Origin: UBA3263 sp964528425
GTDB taxonomy: Bacteria; Bacteroidota; Bacteroidia; Bacteroidales; Muribaculaceae
Assembly: GCA_964528425.1 (NCBI GenBank)
Contig: CAZGTD010000007.1
Span: forward strand, 12,842 to 76,841
Reading direction: 5' to 3'
Length of the DNA stretch: 64,000 nt
The position numbers and the translations under genes were made by a program. Of this stretch, positions 36,171 through 45,663 are shown piece after piece. Numbering within the stretch: the stretch's first letter is position 1; each line of letters begins with the position of its first letter. Below the pieces are notes generated by a model. It was not told where the DNA came from. It ran no database searches and saw nothing but the letters and a program-made list of their open reading frames with translations.

Positions 36171-36473
36171 ATGATTACTCTCGATAACATCCGCAACACC
36201 TATAACAAGTACAACAACCTCGCTGCCGACGCTGACCTCTGCACCGACCGCAACCTCAACAACCTGATGATGTATGCTCTCGACAGTGACTTTATCGGCT
36301 TCGACGGTGACAAACTTACTCTTACCCATGGCGAAGGCCCGCTCAAAGACATAGAAATCGAGCGCATCGCCGGCGCTGAAGATTTCGGATCGCACTGGGC
36401 AATCGTTCTTCCCGCATCGGTTATCTTCGTTAACAAACGCAACGGAGAAGTAAGAGTAGCCCTCGCCGAATAA
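36171..36473 (+). CDS. Small hypothetical protein
   Basis: 100 residues, no signal peptide or membrane segment, mixed alpha/beta character. Not recognised. Starts MITLDNIRNTYNKYNN and ends RNGEVRVALAE. The codon use (many C-ending codons) and the terminator behind it support a real gene that may be well expressed. The 142 bp before it hold no further gene and no TAnnTTTG element. Confidence 0.65.
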   Translation: MITLDNIRNTYNKYNNLAADADLCTDRNLNNLMMYALDSDFIGFDGDKLTLTHGEGPLKDIEIERIAGAEDFGSHWAIVLPASVIFVNKRNGEVRVALAE

Positions 36474-36572
36474 TAAACCCAATCACATTTCACAATCGCA
36501 CACACCGACTTCAATCATCTTCACACAATTCACACGCCACCAATCAAAACATCATTCATAATAGTAGTAGAG

Positions 36573-36618
36573 AGACCCGGGCAAATGGACGAGAGTCCCC
36601 GCCGGGGTCTAATTTTTT
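36573..36618 (+). terminator. Intrinsic terminator after the small hypothetical gene
   Basis: The arms AGACCCGGGC (36573-36582) and GCCGGGGTCT (36601-36610) pair with one imperfect position, followed by a T-run. The loop of 18 bases is unusually long. The convergent helicase gene ends just behind it. Confidence 0.65.
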
Positions 36619-36623
36619 TATGA

Positions 36624-38009
36624 TTATTCAAGGTAGAACAGGCGAGAGGTTGCGCGTGTGGTGGCCGTGTATAGCCAGCGGAAAAATTCGAGTGATTGCA
36701 TTGCCTCGGGTTGAACGCCGGCCAGGTCGGCGATAACGTTCACCCATTGTCCGCCCTGAGCCTTATGGCAGGTAACGGCGTAGGCATATTTAACTTGCAG
36801 CGCCTGAAAGTATGGGTTGGTGCGCATTGCGCGCAGGCGAGTGGAGCGGGGAGTGTAGTCGCTGAATAATTCCGGGTCGTTGAAAACCGCTTCAAACAGC
36901 CGCTGCTGGTCTTCGGCCGTTAGCGCCGGAGAGTTTGAAGTCAGGCATTCCAAAACTATTTTGCAGTCGATTTCAACAGCCCGGTAGGGAAATGCAAGGC
37001 AAACGTCGGCAAACCGGAAGCCATATTTGTCTTCCATGCCGTAGATGCGGACAATCCGGGCAGTGTCGCCGTTGGCAATGAAGTCCATTTCGGCGATTTT
37101 TGCCGCCCAAAAATAATTGTTTTTCGCCACAAGCAGCAAATCGTCGCGCGTCAGCTCTTCCTCGCGGCCAAGAATGTTGGCGCGTATGGCAAGGTTAAAC
37201 TGGGTGGCACGCCAGTTTGCGCGTGTAACTATAATGGTTTCGTCGATGCCGTCGGACGCATACAGGTCGGCGAGCAGGTCGGGCAGCTCCATGCCGCTAA
37301 CTGAGTTAACGTCGTCGAAGTTCATGTTGAGTTCGGGATTTGGCAGCGGAGAGAGACGCATCTGCCGGCGCAAAGAGGTTGCGTTGTAGAGAATGCCCGA
37401 AGAGCGGGCCTGGCGTACAGTGTCGGTTAGCTGCACGCGCGTTACGCGCAGGCCGTAGCCGCGCAATGTGTCGGCGTTCAGGGCCGGAGACTCCTCGCAT
37501 CCCACCGGCGGCAACTGGGCGTTGTCGCCCAAAAGAATCAGCCGGCAGGCATGACCCGAATAAACATAGTGGATAAGATCGCTGAGCAGGTCGGTACCTG
37601 AACCGTCGGCCGAAGTGCCTATCATCGAGGCTTCGTCGACAATAAATACCGTTCGGGAGTGGTTATTGTCCATCACCGCCTGAAAGGGCATTCCCTGCGA
37701 CGGCGGGCGATAGATTTTACGGTGGATGGTGTAGGCCGGAAATCCGGAGTAGGAGGCAAAAACCTTGGCGGCGCGTCCGGTGGGCGCAAGCAGCACGGAA
37801 GCAACGCCGGCGCTATGAAGCGCGCGCACCAGAGCGCCGACGAGGGTAGTTTTGCCGGTGCCGGCATAGCCGCAGAGCATAAAAACGGAGTCGCTCGGGG
37901 CTCCCGAGCGACAAAACCGTGCGAGGGCTGCCATGCACTTGACTTGCTGGTCGGTGGCTACATAGGGCAACTCCCTTAAAATGGATTCTGCAAATTCCGA
38001 AACTGTCAC
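36624..38009 (-). CDS. RecD-like ATP-dependent DNA helicase (AAA_30/UvrD_C_2 type)
   Basis: 461 residues. Walker A GYAGTGKTT (from 47), motif Ia LLAPTGRAAKVFAS, Walker B IVDEAS (123-128), motif III LLGDNAQLPPVG, and the C-terminal 'YAVTCHKAQGGQWVNVIADL' followed by YTATTRATSRLF. This is superfamily 1B helicase architecture, as in RecD2, but without long N-terminal domains. It lies 19 bp behind cysS and is the last gene of that operon. A role in recombination or repair is inferred. Confidence 0.9.
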   Translation of the reverse strand: MTVSEFAESILRELPYVATDQQVKCMAALARFCRSGAPSDSVFMLCGYAGTGKTTLVGALVRALHSAGVASVLLAPTGRAAKVFASYSGFPAYTIHRKIYRPPSQGMPFQAVMDNNHSRTVFIVDEASMIGTSADGSGTDLLSDLIHYVYSGHACRLILLGDNAQLPPVGCEESPALNADTLRGYGLRVTRVQLTDTVRQARSSGILYNATSLRRQMRLSPLPNPELNMNFDDVNSVSGMELPDLLADLYASDGIDETIIVTRANWRATQFNLAIRANILGREEELTRDDLLLVAKNNYFWAAKIAEMDFIANGDTARIVRIYGMEDKYGFRFADVCLAFPYRAVEIDCKIVLECLTSNSPALTAEDQQRLFEAVFNDPELFSDYTPRSTRLRAMRTNPYFQALQVKYAYAVTCHKAQGGQWVNVIADLAGVQPEAMQSLEFFRWLYTATTRATSRLFYLE

Positions 38010-38028
38010 CTTTCTTTTGCGTGAAACC

Positions 38029-39507
38029 TTATTTCAGTTTCCATTCAACACCATCTTTGGTGTCTTTAACGTCGAAGCCTATGGAGGCGAGGCGGTCGCG
38101 GATCAAATCGCTGGTGGCCCAGTCTTTTTTTGCTTTCGACTCTGACCGGATCTGCAGCAGAAGGTCAACTGCATCTTCGAATGGTTTCATGTTGGTTCCG
38201 GCAGCGGCTTCGGGGGGCACGATGCCGAGAATGTCGAAGAGGAACGTATGGAACAGTCCGTTCATTTTTTCGATGTCGGCGGCAGTTGCCTTGGCGGTGC
38301 CGTCGTTGACCTGATTGACAATGCGGCAGAGGTCAAACAGATAGCCGATAACCACCGGGGTGTTCAGGTCGTCGTCCATCGCTTCATACATTTTTGCTTC
38401 AAGCTCGTCAAGGCCGGTAACGGTGCCAGTTTCCGAGGGCTTGAGGTCTTGCAGGCGGCGGTAGCCGTCGATCATTCGCTTATAAGCTTTTTCGGCTGCC
38501 TGGAGCGCTTCGTTGCTGAAGTCGAGCGTTGAACGATACTGCGCCATCAGAATAAAGAAGCGTATGGTCATCGGCGAATAGGGTTGCTCGAGCAACTCGT
38601 GGCTCCCTTCAAAGAACTGGTCGAGAGTTATGAAGTTGCCATAGCTCTTGCCCATTTTCTTGCCGGCTATGGTAATCATGTTGTTGTGCATCCAGTAGCG
38701 CACGGCATCGTGACCGTTGTGGGCAACGCTTTGGGCAATCTCGCATTCATGGTGGGGAAACATAAGGTCCATGCCGCCGCCATGAATGTCAAACTGTTCG
38801 CCGAGATATTTCTCGCCCATGCACGAGCACTCAAGGTGCCAGCCCGGAAAACCCTCGCTCCAGGGCGACGGCCAATGCATTATATGCTCCGGCGCGGCCT
38901 TCTTCCAAAGGGCAAAGTCTGCCGGGTTGCGTTTCTCGCTTTGTCCGTCGAGCTCGCGGGTGTTGGCCAGAAGTTCGTCGACATTGCGTCCCGACAGTTT
39001 TCCGTAATGATGGTCGGCGTTATATTTCGGAACGTCGAAATATACCGAGCCTTCGCTTTCATAGGCGTAGCCTGCGTCAAGAATGCTCTTAACGTAGTTT
39101 ATCTGCTCAATGATATGGCCCGATGCATGAGGTTCGATGCTCGGCGGCAGAACGTTGAGCTTTTCCATGGCTTTATGGTAGCGGTTCAGGTAGTATTGAA
39201 CAACTTCCATCGGCTCAAGCTGTTCGAGACGCGCTTTCTTGGCAATTTTGTCCTCGCCCGAATCGGCATCGTTTTCCAGGTGACCAACGTCGGTAATATT
39301 CCGGACGTAGCGCACCTTGTAGCCCAGATGCTGCAGATAGCGGAAAAGAATATCGAAAGTAATTGCCGGACGGGCATGGCCCAGATGGCCGTCGCCGTAA
39401 ACGGTGGGGCCACAAACATACATGCCCACCCGCTCAGGATGGAGGGGCGTGAAGAGCTCCTTGCGGCGGGTCAGCGAGTTATAGATTGAAAGATTGTGTT
39501 GCTTCAT
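38029..39507 (-). CDS. cysS: Cysteinyl-tRNA synthetase
   Basis: 492 residues. The zinc/HIGH region CGPTVYGDGHLGHARPAI, the GWHLECSCM zinc ligand stretch, HHECEIAQS and the KMSKS-type loop KKMGKSYGNFITL are all present. The KMSKS Met and Ser positions read KMGKS, a common variant. The enzyme charges tRNA-Cys in the cytoplasm. It lies 9 bp behind the DUF3467 gene. Confidence 0.97.
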   Translation of the reverse strand: MKQHNLSIYNSLTRRKELFTPLHPERVGMYVCGPTVYGDGHLGHARPAITFDILFRYLQHLGYKVRYVRNITDVGHLENDADSGEDKIAKKARLEQLEPMEVVQYYLNRYHKAMEKLNVLPPSIEPHASGHIIEQINYVKSILDAGYAYESEGSVYFDVPKYNADHHYGKLSGRNVDELLANTRELDGQSEKRNPADFALWKKAAPEHIMHWPSPWSEGFPGWHLECSCMGEKYLGEQFDIHGGGMDLMFPHHECEIAQSVAHNGHDAVRYWMHNNMITIAGKKMGKSYGNFITLDQFFEGSHELLEQPYSPMTIRFFILMAQYRSTLDFSNEALQAAEKAYKRMIDGYRRLQDLKPSETGTVTGLDELEAKMYEAMDDDLNTPVVIGYLFDLCRIVNQVNDGTAKATAADIEKMNGLFHTFLFDILGIVPPEAAAGTNMKPFEDAVDLLLQIRSESKAKKDWATSDLIRDRLASIGFDVKDTKDGVEWKLK

Positions 39508-39516
39508 GACTTAGTT

Positions 39517-39834
39517 TTACGCGCCCATGAAGGGGTTGGGGATTCCGCCTTGGCCGGGGGCCTGTTTGGGCTGGCGGGGCTTGATTTCGCCAAAGGTTTT
39601 TTCGTAGCGCTGAACGTTTTCGGCCAAAGCGTGGAGAAGCTGCTTGGCGTTTTCGGGAGTCATGATAACGCGGGTCTGAACGCGGGCGGGGTTCATGTTG
39701 GGAGCCACGGTTATGAAGTCCATGAAGAATTCATTGGGGCCGTGGGCAATCATTGCAAGGTTGCAGTAGTTACCTTTTGCCACTTCGGGCGACAGTTCTA
39801 TTTTTATTTCCTGTTGGTTTTGGTTGTTTGCCAT
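39517..39834 (-). CDS. DUF3467 protein
   Basis: 105 residues. Pattern 'IELSPEVAKGNYCNLAMIAH' and NEFFMDFITVAPNMNPARVQTRVIMTPENAKQLL, the DUF3467 signature, with a Pro/Gly-rich end. It is a small cytoplasmic protein of unknown role, often encoded beside housekeeping genes. It sits between the lipoprotein gene (22 bp) and cysS (9 bp). Confidence 0.9.
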   Translation of the reverse strand: MANNQNQQEIKIELSPEVAKGNYCNLAMIAHGPNEFFMDFITVAPNMNPARVQTRVIMTPENAKQLLHALAENVQRYEKTFGEIKPRQPKQAPGQGGIPNPFMGA

Positions 39835-39856
39835 GTTTAATTAAATTTTTTGTGGG

Positions 39857-40474
39857 TTATTTTATTTCAACTTCAGTAGTTGCATTAAGTTTAACTTTCA
39901 GAGCCTCAACTCCTGGGAGATTGAGAATTGAATCTATGCGCCAGGTTGCGTAGAGCTGGCGTTCGGCAGCGCGACCGTCGTCAGTAGCCGTTATGACCAC
40001 CGCCGCCTCCGGAACCGGCTGCGACAGAGTCTCTTTTTTAACGAGTAATTGAAGGCTTTTAGCATCGCCGCTGAAGGTAACTTTTGCGGCCAGGTTGAGC
40101 CATTGTCCGGAGCGCCAGGCGCGTGGCTCCAACAGATCCACTCCGGCCGGAATCTGTTCGGCCACTTCGGCCTGACCCATCGGAATCGGAATTACGGCGC
40201 TGAGAATAATTTCGCTGTCAACCCCATAATCCGGGGCCTGATAGTAAATCAGGGCGCGGCGGCCTGCGTTGAAGTCAGCGGGAGCAGTCCAGGTTGCATA
40301 GAGCCTCACGGTCTGGTCGTCGGCGTCGGCGTAGGTAAACTCGGCAACGCCATCTTTCGAACCGTCGTAGGTTACTATGCTTGCAACTGTCGGCAACACG
40401 GTTTCGGGCCCTGTGCCTTTGCAGCCTGCCAGCAGAGCCACGGTAAGAATCAACAAAAACAAAAGTTTTTTCAT
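39857..40474 (-). CDS. Lipoprotein of uncertain family (possibly NigD-like)
   Basis: 205 residues. Lipobox LLAGC with Cys18. Two beta-rich halves (about 30-110 and 115-205) contain VRLYATWTAP and RQLYATWRID. The overall plan recalls NigD-like periplasmic lipoproteins, but the key patterns are weak and I would not commit. It is first in the operon with DUF3467, cysS and the helicase. The ATG lies 4 nt below the -7 element. Confidence 0.6.
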   Translation of the reverse strand: MKKLLFLLILTVALLAGCKGTGPETVLPTVASIVTYDGSKDGVAEFTYADADDQTVRLYATWTAPADFNAGRRALIYYQAPDYGVDSEIILSAVIPIPMGQAEVAEQIPAGVDLLEPRAWRSGQWLNLAAKVTFSGDAKSLQLLVKKETLSQPVPEAAVVITATDDGRAAERQLYATWRIDSILNLPGVEALKVKLNATTEVEIK

Positions 40475-40478
40475 GGCG

Positions 40479-40486
40479 CAAAGTTA
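40479..40486 (-). promoter_or_regulatory. -7 element for the lipoprotein-cysS operon
   Basis: Minus-strand TAACTTTG ends 4 nt before the ATG at 40474, which implies a leaderless mRNA. No clear TTTG at -33. Confidence 0.6.
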
Positions 40487-40576
40487 CAAAAAAATCCGAA
40501 ACTTTAAAATGAAAAACTTAATCTTGCGGGTGATGACAATAATTATATGTAATTTAACTTTTTATGAGAAATTTTA

Positions 40577-40608
40577 TTTGTTTATGTCGCGAAAAATTCG
40601 TAACTTTG
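40577..40608 (+). promoter_or_regulatory. Promoter of the fimbrial operon
   Basis: TTTG (40577-40580), 20 bp, TAACTTTG (40601-40608). The leader to the ATG at 40718 is about 105 nt, the longest in the window. I see no known riboswitch in it. Confidence 0.75.
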
Positions 40609-40717
40609 CAGGCCAAGAATGATTTAACTGACATTGCAGTTCTAAGCCTATTATTTATTTACACTTTAAAACACTATTTAGTAGAGTTTCCAACATAGGA
40701 ATATATAAGCTGATAAT

Positions 40718-41293
40718 ATGAAACGGCTATTTCTATCTTTTCTGGCGCTCTTTGCGATTCTGTGTGCTAAAAGTCAGGTTGCATTAAAGACCAATCTCAT
40801 TGACGATGCCCTGCTCAATGCTAATCTTGGAATCGAAGTGGGCCTGACACCAAAACTGTCGTTCGACATGCCCCTGAGCCTTAACTCCTGGACTCTGAAC
40901 GGCGATAAAAGGTGGAAGCATTGGTATGCTCAGCCCGGCGTTCGCTATTGGTTTTGTGACCGGTTTCAAGGACATTTTGTCGGCGCACACCTTCATGGCG
41001 GCCAATACAATATTGGAGGATTCGACGGAAAAATAAATCTTTTCGGTACCGACTTCCGTAATTTGGCCGACCGCCGTTATCAAGGCTGGTTTGCCGGCGT
41101 CGGCATCAGCTACGGTTATGCCTGGGTGCTTGGTAAGCATTGGAATCTTGAAGGGGAACTCGGAATCGGCTATGCATATTCCCGCTATGACGAATTTCGC
41201 TGCAATGGTTGCGGAAGCAAGTTGCGCGAAAATGTTCCCCACAACTATTTTGGCCTGACAAAGGCATCAATCAATATTGTCTATCTCTTTTAA
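40718..41293 (+). CDS. DUF3575 outer-membrane protein of the fimbrial operon
   Basis: 191 residues with a signal peptide (1-19). 'LKTNLIDDALLNANLGIEVG', WYAQPGVRYWFCDRF and GWFAGVGISYGYAWVLGKHWNLEGELGIGY match DUF3575, a small beta-barrel family that opens many Mfa-type fimbrial operons in Bacteroidales. Its role in assembly is inferred from context. The DUF3868 gene starts 17 bp later. Confidence 0.9.
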   Translation: MKRLFLSFLALFAILCAKSQVALKTNLIDDALLNANLGIEVGLTPKLSFDMPLSLNSWTLNGDKRWKHWYAQPGVRYWFCDRFQGHFVGAHLHGGQYNIGGFDGKINLFGTDFRNLADRRYQGWFAGVGISYGYAWVLGKHWNLEGELGIGYAYSRYDEFRCNGCGSKLRENVPHNYFGLTKASINIVYLF

Positions 41294-41310
41294 TACTACC
41301 CGCACGATAT

Positions 41311-42723
41311 ATGAAACAACAGATTATTGCAGCCCTGCTCTGCGGAATTGCTATGACGGCGGGCGCGGAGATGGTAGTTGACCGGGTGGGGGTTGAGAAA
41401 CTGAAGGTAGAACGCAACGGAAATTCCTTGTGGCTCGATATGAACCTGATATTGAATGACCTGAAGGTATCGTCAAACAGGTGTGTGTTTCTCCAGCCCG
41501 CCATAGTTAATGGCAGCGACTCCCTGAGTTTGCCCCCGGTAAGCATTTATGGCCGCCAACGCTATTATTATTTTGAACGCAACGGCGGCGATGATATGAT
41601 GAAAGGCGCCAATGGCCTGACCTTTCTGGCCAAGGATTGTCCGGACTCAATAGTTTATAGTCAAAAGGTTCCTTACGGCGACTGGATGGATGGCGCGCGG
41701 ATTTCGCTGCTTCGCATCGATCGCGGATGTACGGCATGTGAAACCGGGCGCGACTATGGCATCATATTGACCTATCGCGAAGAATTTTTTCCGAGGCTCG
41801 TTTATGTGCAGCCCGCGGCCACTCGCGAAAAGCGCAGGTCGCTTGAGGGCAGTTCCTACATCGATTTTCCGGTTGACCGGACGGAAATATTTCCTGATTA
41901 CCGTCGTAACCCTATTGAACTCGATTCCATTCGCCGCACAATTGATATTGTAAAAACCGACCCCGATGCGCGAATCGATACTATATGGCTCAAAGGCTTC
42001 GCATCGCCCGAATCGCCTTATGACCACAATCGCGAGCTCGCCATTGGCCGAACGGAGTCGCTGAAAAAATATATAAATCGCCTGTATAAGTTCGACGGCG
42101 TAGAATTCGTTACCGATTATGAACCGGAAGACTGGGCCGGACTCCGCCGGCTTGTCGAGGAGTCAAATATTGACCATAAAAGAGAAATTCTCGCCGTTAT
42201 CGACTCCGATATGGAGCCTGATGCAAAGGAGTGGCGAATAAAAACTCTCTATCCGGCCGATTACCGGTTTATGCTCTATGAGTATTACCCGGCTCTACGC
42301 CATACTGACTATCGCGTTTCCTACGTGATTACTTCTTTCTCTGACCCCGAAACCATTCTCGAGGTCATAAAGTCGAGACCGCAGAATCTTAGCGAGAACG
42401 AATTCTTTGTTGCTGCAAGCACTCTTGAGCCCGGCTCTGACGAGTTTACCGATGTGTTTGAAACCGCAGTAAGAATGTATCCCGACAACGAAACTGCAAA
42501 TTTGAATGCCGCAAACGCTGCAATCAGGCGCGACGATTTCGCTGCCGCCGAGCGCTATCTCGCCAAGGCCGGTTCTTCGGCCGAGGCCGACTATGCCCGC
42601 GGTGCGTTCAACGTTCGCCGCGGCGATCTCGACGCTGCCCGCCGCTGGCTTGGTTCCGCTCAGGCAAAAGGCCTCGCGCAGGCTGAGAAAACATTAAGCG
42701 AGTTAGAAATCCGAAACAAATAA
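41311..42723 (+). CDS. DUF3868/OmpA-like protein of the fimbrial operon
   Basis: 470 residues from the ATG at 41311, with a signal peptide (1-18, ending AGA). A longer frame from 41209 would run back into the DUF3575 gene and is rejected. The N-terminal beta domain (about 20-190) is DUF3868. The middle, about 205-330, has an OmpA-type peptidoglycan-binding pattern ('WLKGFASPESPYDHNRELAI'). The C-terminus (about 375-470) has TPR-like repeats (NLNAANAAIRRDDFAAAERYL). It is likely to link the fimbrial base to the envelope. Confidence 0.87.
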   Translation: MKQQIIAALLCGIAMTAGAEMVVDRVGVEKLKVERNGNSLWLDMNLILNDLKVSSNRCVFLQPAIVNGSDSLSLPPVSIYGRQRYYYFERNGGDDMMKGANGLTFLAKDCPDSIVYSQKVPYGDWMDGARISLLRIDRGCTACETGRDYGIILTYREEFFPRLVYVQPAATREKRRSLEGSSYIDFPVDRTEIFPDYRRNPIELDSIRRTIDIVKTDPDARIDTIWLKGFASPESPYDHNRELAIGRTESLKKYINRLYKFDGVEFVTDYEPEDWAGLRRLVEESNIDHKREILAVIDSDMEPDAKEWRIKTLYPADYRFMLYEYYPALRHTDYRVSYVITSFSDPETILEVIKSRPQNLSENEFFVAASTLEPGSDEFTDVFETAVRMYPDNETANLNAANAAIRRDDFAAAERYLAKAGSSAEADYARGAFNVRRGDLDAARRWLGSAQAKGLAQAEKTLSELEIRNK

Positions 42724-42729
42724 TAATCT

Positions 42730-44469
42730 ATGAAAACTAATCACAATCTGTATATGAAAAAATTATTTTTTCTTCTACCGGTAGCCATGCTTTCGCTCGC
42801 AAGTTGCTCGAGCGACGAGCCGGTAATTGCCGGCAACGAAGAGTTAACCGAGGCTAAATATCTGTCGGTTAATATTGCGTCGAATATGGTAGGGTCAAGA
42901 GCCGCCGGCGATCAGGTTGCCGACGGAAATTCTATATACGAAGCCGGTCAGGCGGCCGAAAACGAAGTCAGTAACATTCGGTTTTTCTTCTTTGACGAGA
43001 ATGGCGATGCTTTGGAAGTTAAAGCCGCGTCAAACAAGAACTGGGTTGACGTAGTGCCAACAACTGCCGAAGGCGGCGAAAATATGCCTAACATCGAAAA
43101 GGCGCTTGACGCCATGATTATTCTTGAAAAGGGCGATAAGGAGCCTACTTCGATCATTGCGGTGCTCAACCACCCGTTTGACTATAGCTCCACGATGGTC
43201 AGCAAATCGGAACTCACCGATATGGTCGGTTCATATACCACCGCTTCCGGGTTTCCGATGTCGAACTCGGTTTATAAAACCGCCGACGGCAAGATGTATG
43301 CTGAAGTTCCTGTTGCCGGCCATATGTATTCTACGCCTTCCGCGGCTAAGGGTAACCCCATAACTATTTATGTTGAGCGTGTCCACGCCAAAGTGAGGGT
43401 GAACGTTGCTTCCGAACTCACCAAAGGCACGAAGCTGGCCGATGGTATTTATCAGCCCGGAGTGTCGGCCGACGGCAACGGTCAGTTTAAGGGCAAAGAC
43501 CTCTGCATAAAGATTCTTGGCTGGAATGTGACCAATACCGCTAATAAATCATATCTGGTCAAACACATCGATCCCGCCTGGCCTGCAGATATGTTCGGGG
43601 CCTCCGAACCTTGGAACTATCCGGCGTTTTTCCGCTCTTACTGGGCTGTTAATCCGGCCCTGACTGCTATCGATGACTATACTTACGGCAACTTCAATAA
43701 CGGAGCAACCGGCGCGCAGAATAAAGCTATGGGTGCCTACACTTATCTGCAGGAAAATGCCGCCGACCTCGATTCGTGGAATAGCCGTTCAACCGTTCGT
43801 CCGTCGCAGGTCATTATCGCCGCTCAGCTTGGCACTTATGAAAACGGCGTATTTACCGAAGCCGAAGTTGCAGAGTGGGCCTTTAACCGCTACTCGGTCG
43901 ATGAACTCAAAACCGCCATGCTCTATGTGGCCCCCAACTATTATAAGAAAGTTACCGAGAACGGCAACGAAGTGTTCCGTCAGATTTCGGCCGACGACAT
44001 AACCTTCAAGACCGCTATGGCAGTTACTCCCGGTCTTGACTGGCGCGGCACGGGCCGATACTATGTTTATGCTCAGCTAACCGATGAGGCTGCTGCCGCC
44101 TCCTGGCATCGTTCTAACGTTGCCGGCAATACCGACGTGATTACAGCCGCCAACCTCAACGAAGCGCTCAAGGGTTTAGGCCACGCCAAAATCTGGTCTC
44201 AAGGCTATACCTATTACTACTTCGACATCCGACATCTGGCCGATGCTCTCGATGCCGATGGCAAGGATAATGGCGGTTTCTATGGAGTTGTGCGAAACCA
44301 CCTTTATGACGCTGCGATCAAGAGTCTCGTAGGTTTGGGCACTCCCGTATATGACCCCACCGAGGTAATCTATCCCGAAAAGCCGACCGACGATGATACA
44401 TATATCGCCGCCGACATTAAGATTCTCTCCTGGCGTCTTGTCAAGCAAGACGTTGAACTGGAGTGGTAA
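42730..44469 (+). CDS. Mfa1-family major fimbrial subunit
   Basis: 579 residues. Lipobox LASC with Cys26 counted from the ATG at 42730; a start at 42754 (MKKLFFLLPVAML) would give a tidier signal peptide. Typical features are VSNIRFFFFDENG near 80, a long variable middle and the C-terminal strand 'DIKILSWRLVKQDVELEW', which in this family serves as the donor strand. The preform is exported as a lipoprotein and cut after an Arg; GSRAAGD (around 56) is a possible site (inference). Confidence 0.88.
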   Translation: MKTNHNLYMKKLFFLLPVAMLSLASCSSDEPVIAGNEELTEAKYLSVNIASNMVGSRAAGDQVADGNSIYEAGQAAENEVSNIRFFFFDENGDALEVKAASNKNWVDVVPTTAEGGENMPNIEKALDAMIILEKGDKEPTSIIAVLNHPFDYSSTMVSKSELTDMVGSYTTASGFPMSNSVYKTADGKMYAEVPVAGHMYSTPSAAKGNPITIYVERVHAKVRVNVASELTKGTKLADGIYQPGVSADGNGQFKGKDLCIKILGWNVTNTANKSYLVKHIDPAWPADMFGASEPWNYPAFFRSYWAVNPALTAIDDYTYGNFNNGATGAQNKAMGAYTYLQENAADLDSWNSRSTVRPSQVIIAAQLGTYENGVFTEAEVAEWAFNRYSVDELKTAMLYVAPNYYKKVTENGNEVFRQISADDITFKTAMAVTPGLDWRGTGRYYVYAQLTDEAAAASWHRSNVAGNTDVITAANLNEALKGLGHAKIWSQGYTYYYFDIRHLADALDADGKDNGGFYGVVRNHLYDAAIKSLVGLGTPVYDPTEVIYPEKPTDDDTYIAADIKILSWRLVKQDVELEW

Positions 44470-44520
44470 AACTTCAAAATCCACTATTGAGGGCTGCTTT
44501 GCAGCCGAACTGAATTGAAA

Positions 44521-45654
44521 ATGAAAATCTTTGAAACCATATATCGTATCATTGGGCTGACTGTGCTGTTTGGCGCCGGATGTATGCTCTCCGGGTGCGA
44601 CGGTTTCATATATGAAGCCGCTGAGGAGTGTACGCCGACCTACAGGCTGAGCTTCCGCTACGACAAAAACCTCAAGTGGGCAGACGCGTTTGCCAACGAG
44701 GTCAAGTCGGTACGCGTCCATGCCTACGACCGCGCCGGAAACCTCGTAAAGGTTTTTGCCGATAAGGGAGCGCACTTGGCCAATGACGGCTATGCCCTTG
44801 ATCTGGATCTTCCCGCCGGCAAATATCATCTGGTTGCCTGGTGTGGAACCGACAATGATGCTCATCTGCAGGGTCGCAGCGAGTCTTTTTCGCTGCGACA
44901 TGCCGAGTTCCCCGGATTTATGGGGGGAGCCGAGGCTGCTCACGAAACTGATAACATAATAGGCTCACACGTTGACGGAATGAGTTGCTCGCTCAACAGA
45001 AAAAGCGATGCCGAGCATCCTGCCTTCAGCGACGAACATCTGTATTCGCTGTTTCATGGAAGCCTTGATGTTGATTTGCCCGATACAGACGATGGCGCAG
45101 TTTACAGCTACACTGTTTCGCTTACGAAGAACACCAATCATATTCGCGTTGTTTTGAATCATCTCAGCGATAACGTCGACGTTAATGACTTTATATTTCA
45201 TATAGAGGATTCCAACGGCCTGATGGATGCTCAGAATAACCTGTTGCCCGACGAAACCATTCGCTACCGCACTTGGAAACTCCAGAACGGAGTGTTGAAT
45301 GTTGGCAAAGAAGACGTGGCCTCCGGTTCGAGAGCCACCGTTACAGCGGTTACCGGTGCGATTGCCGACTTGACGGTAGGGCGCATGATGGCGGATCATA
45401 GCGACCGGATGAAACTGAGAATTACAACAAAAACCGGCGAGCATGTGGCAACCATTCCGGTTATCGATTGCGCGCTGATGGCCAAGGACTACTATCAAGA
45501 GGCTTATAATCACCAAATGTCCGATCAGGAATTCCTTGACAGGGAAGACGACTATGTATTGACCCTTTTTCTCGACGAAAACAATAAGTGGTCGGGAACA
45601 AGCATTTACATTCACTCGTGGCGCGTAGTGCTTCAGGAATATGATGTTGACTAA
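44521..45654 (+). CDS. FimB/Mfa2-family fimbrial anchor lipoprotein
   Basis: 377 residues from the ATG at 44521; a TTG two codons earlier is less likely. Lipobox LSGC with Cys26. 'SVRVHAYDRAGNLVKVFADK', LDLPAGKYHLVAWCG, the middle VSLTKNTNHIRVVL and the end IYIHSWRVVLQEYDVD are typical of FimB/Mfa2 proteins, which cap or anchor the fimbria to the outer membrane and limit its length. It lies between the Mfa1 gene (51 bp) and the thioredoxin-like gene (9 bp). Confidence 0.87.
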   Translation: MKIFETIYRIIGLTVLFGAGCMLSGCDGFIYEAAEECTPTYRLSFRYDKNLKWADAFANEVKSVRVHAYDRAGNLVKVFADKGAHLANDGYALDLDLPAGKYHLVAWCGTDNDAHLQGRSESFSLRHAEFPGFMGGAEAAHETDNIIGSHVDGMSCSLNRKSDAEHPAFSDEHLYSLFHGSLDVDLPDTDDGAVYSYTVSLTKNTNHIRVVLNHLSDNVDVNDFIFHIEDSNGLMDAQNNLLPDETIRYRTWKLQNGVLNVGKEDVASGSRATVTAVTGAIADLTVGRMMADHSDRMKLRITTKTGEHVATIPVIDCALMAKDYYQEAYNHQMSDQEFLDREDDYVLTLFLDENNKWSGTSIYIHSWRVVLQEYDVD

Positions 45655-45663
45655 TCCGACAAA

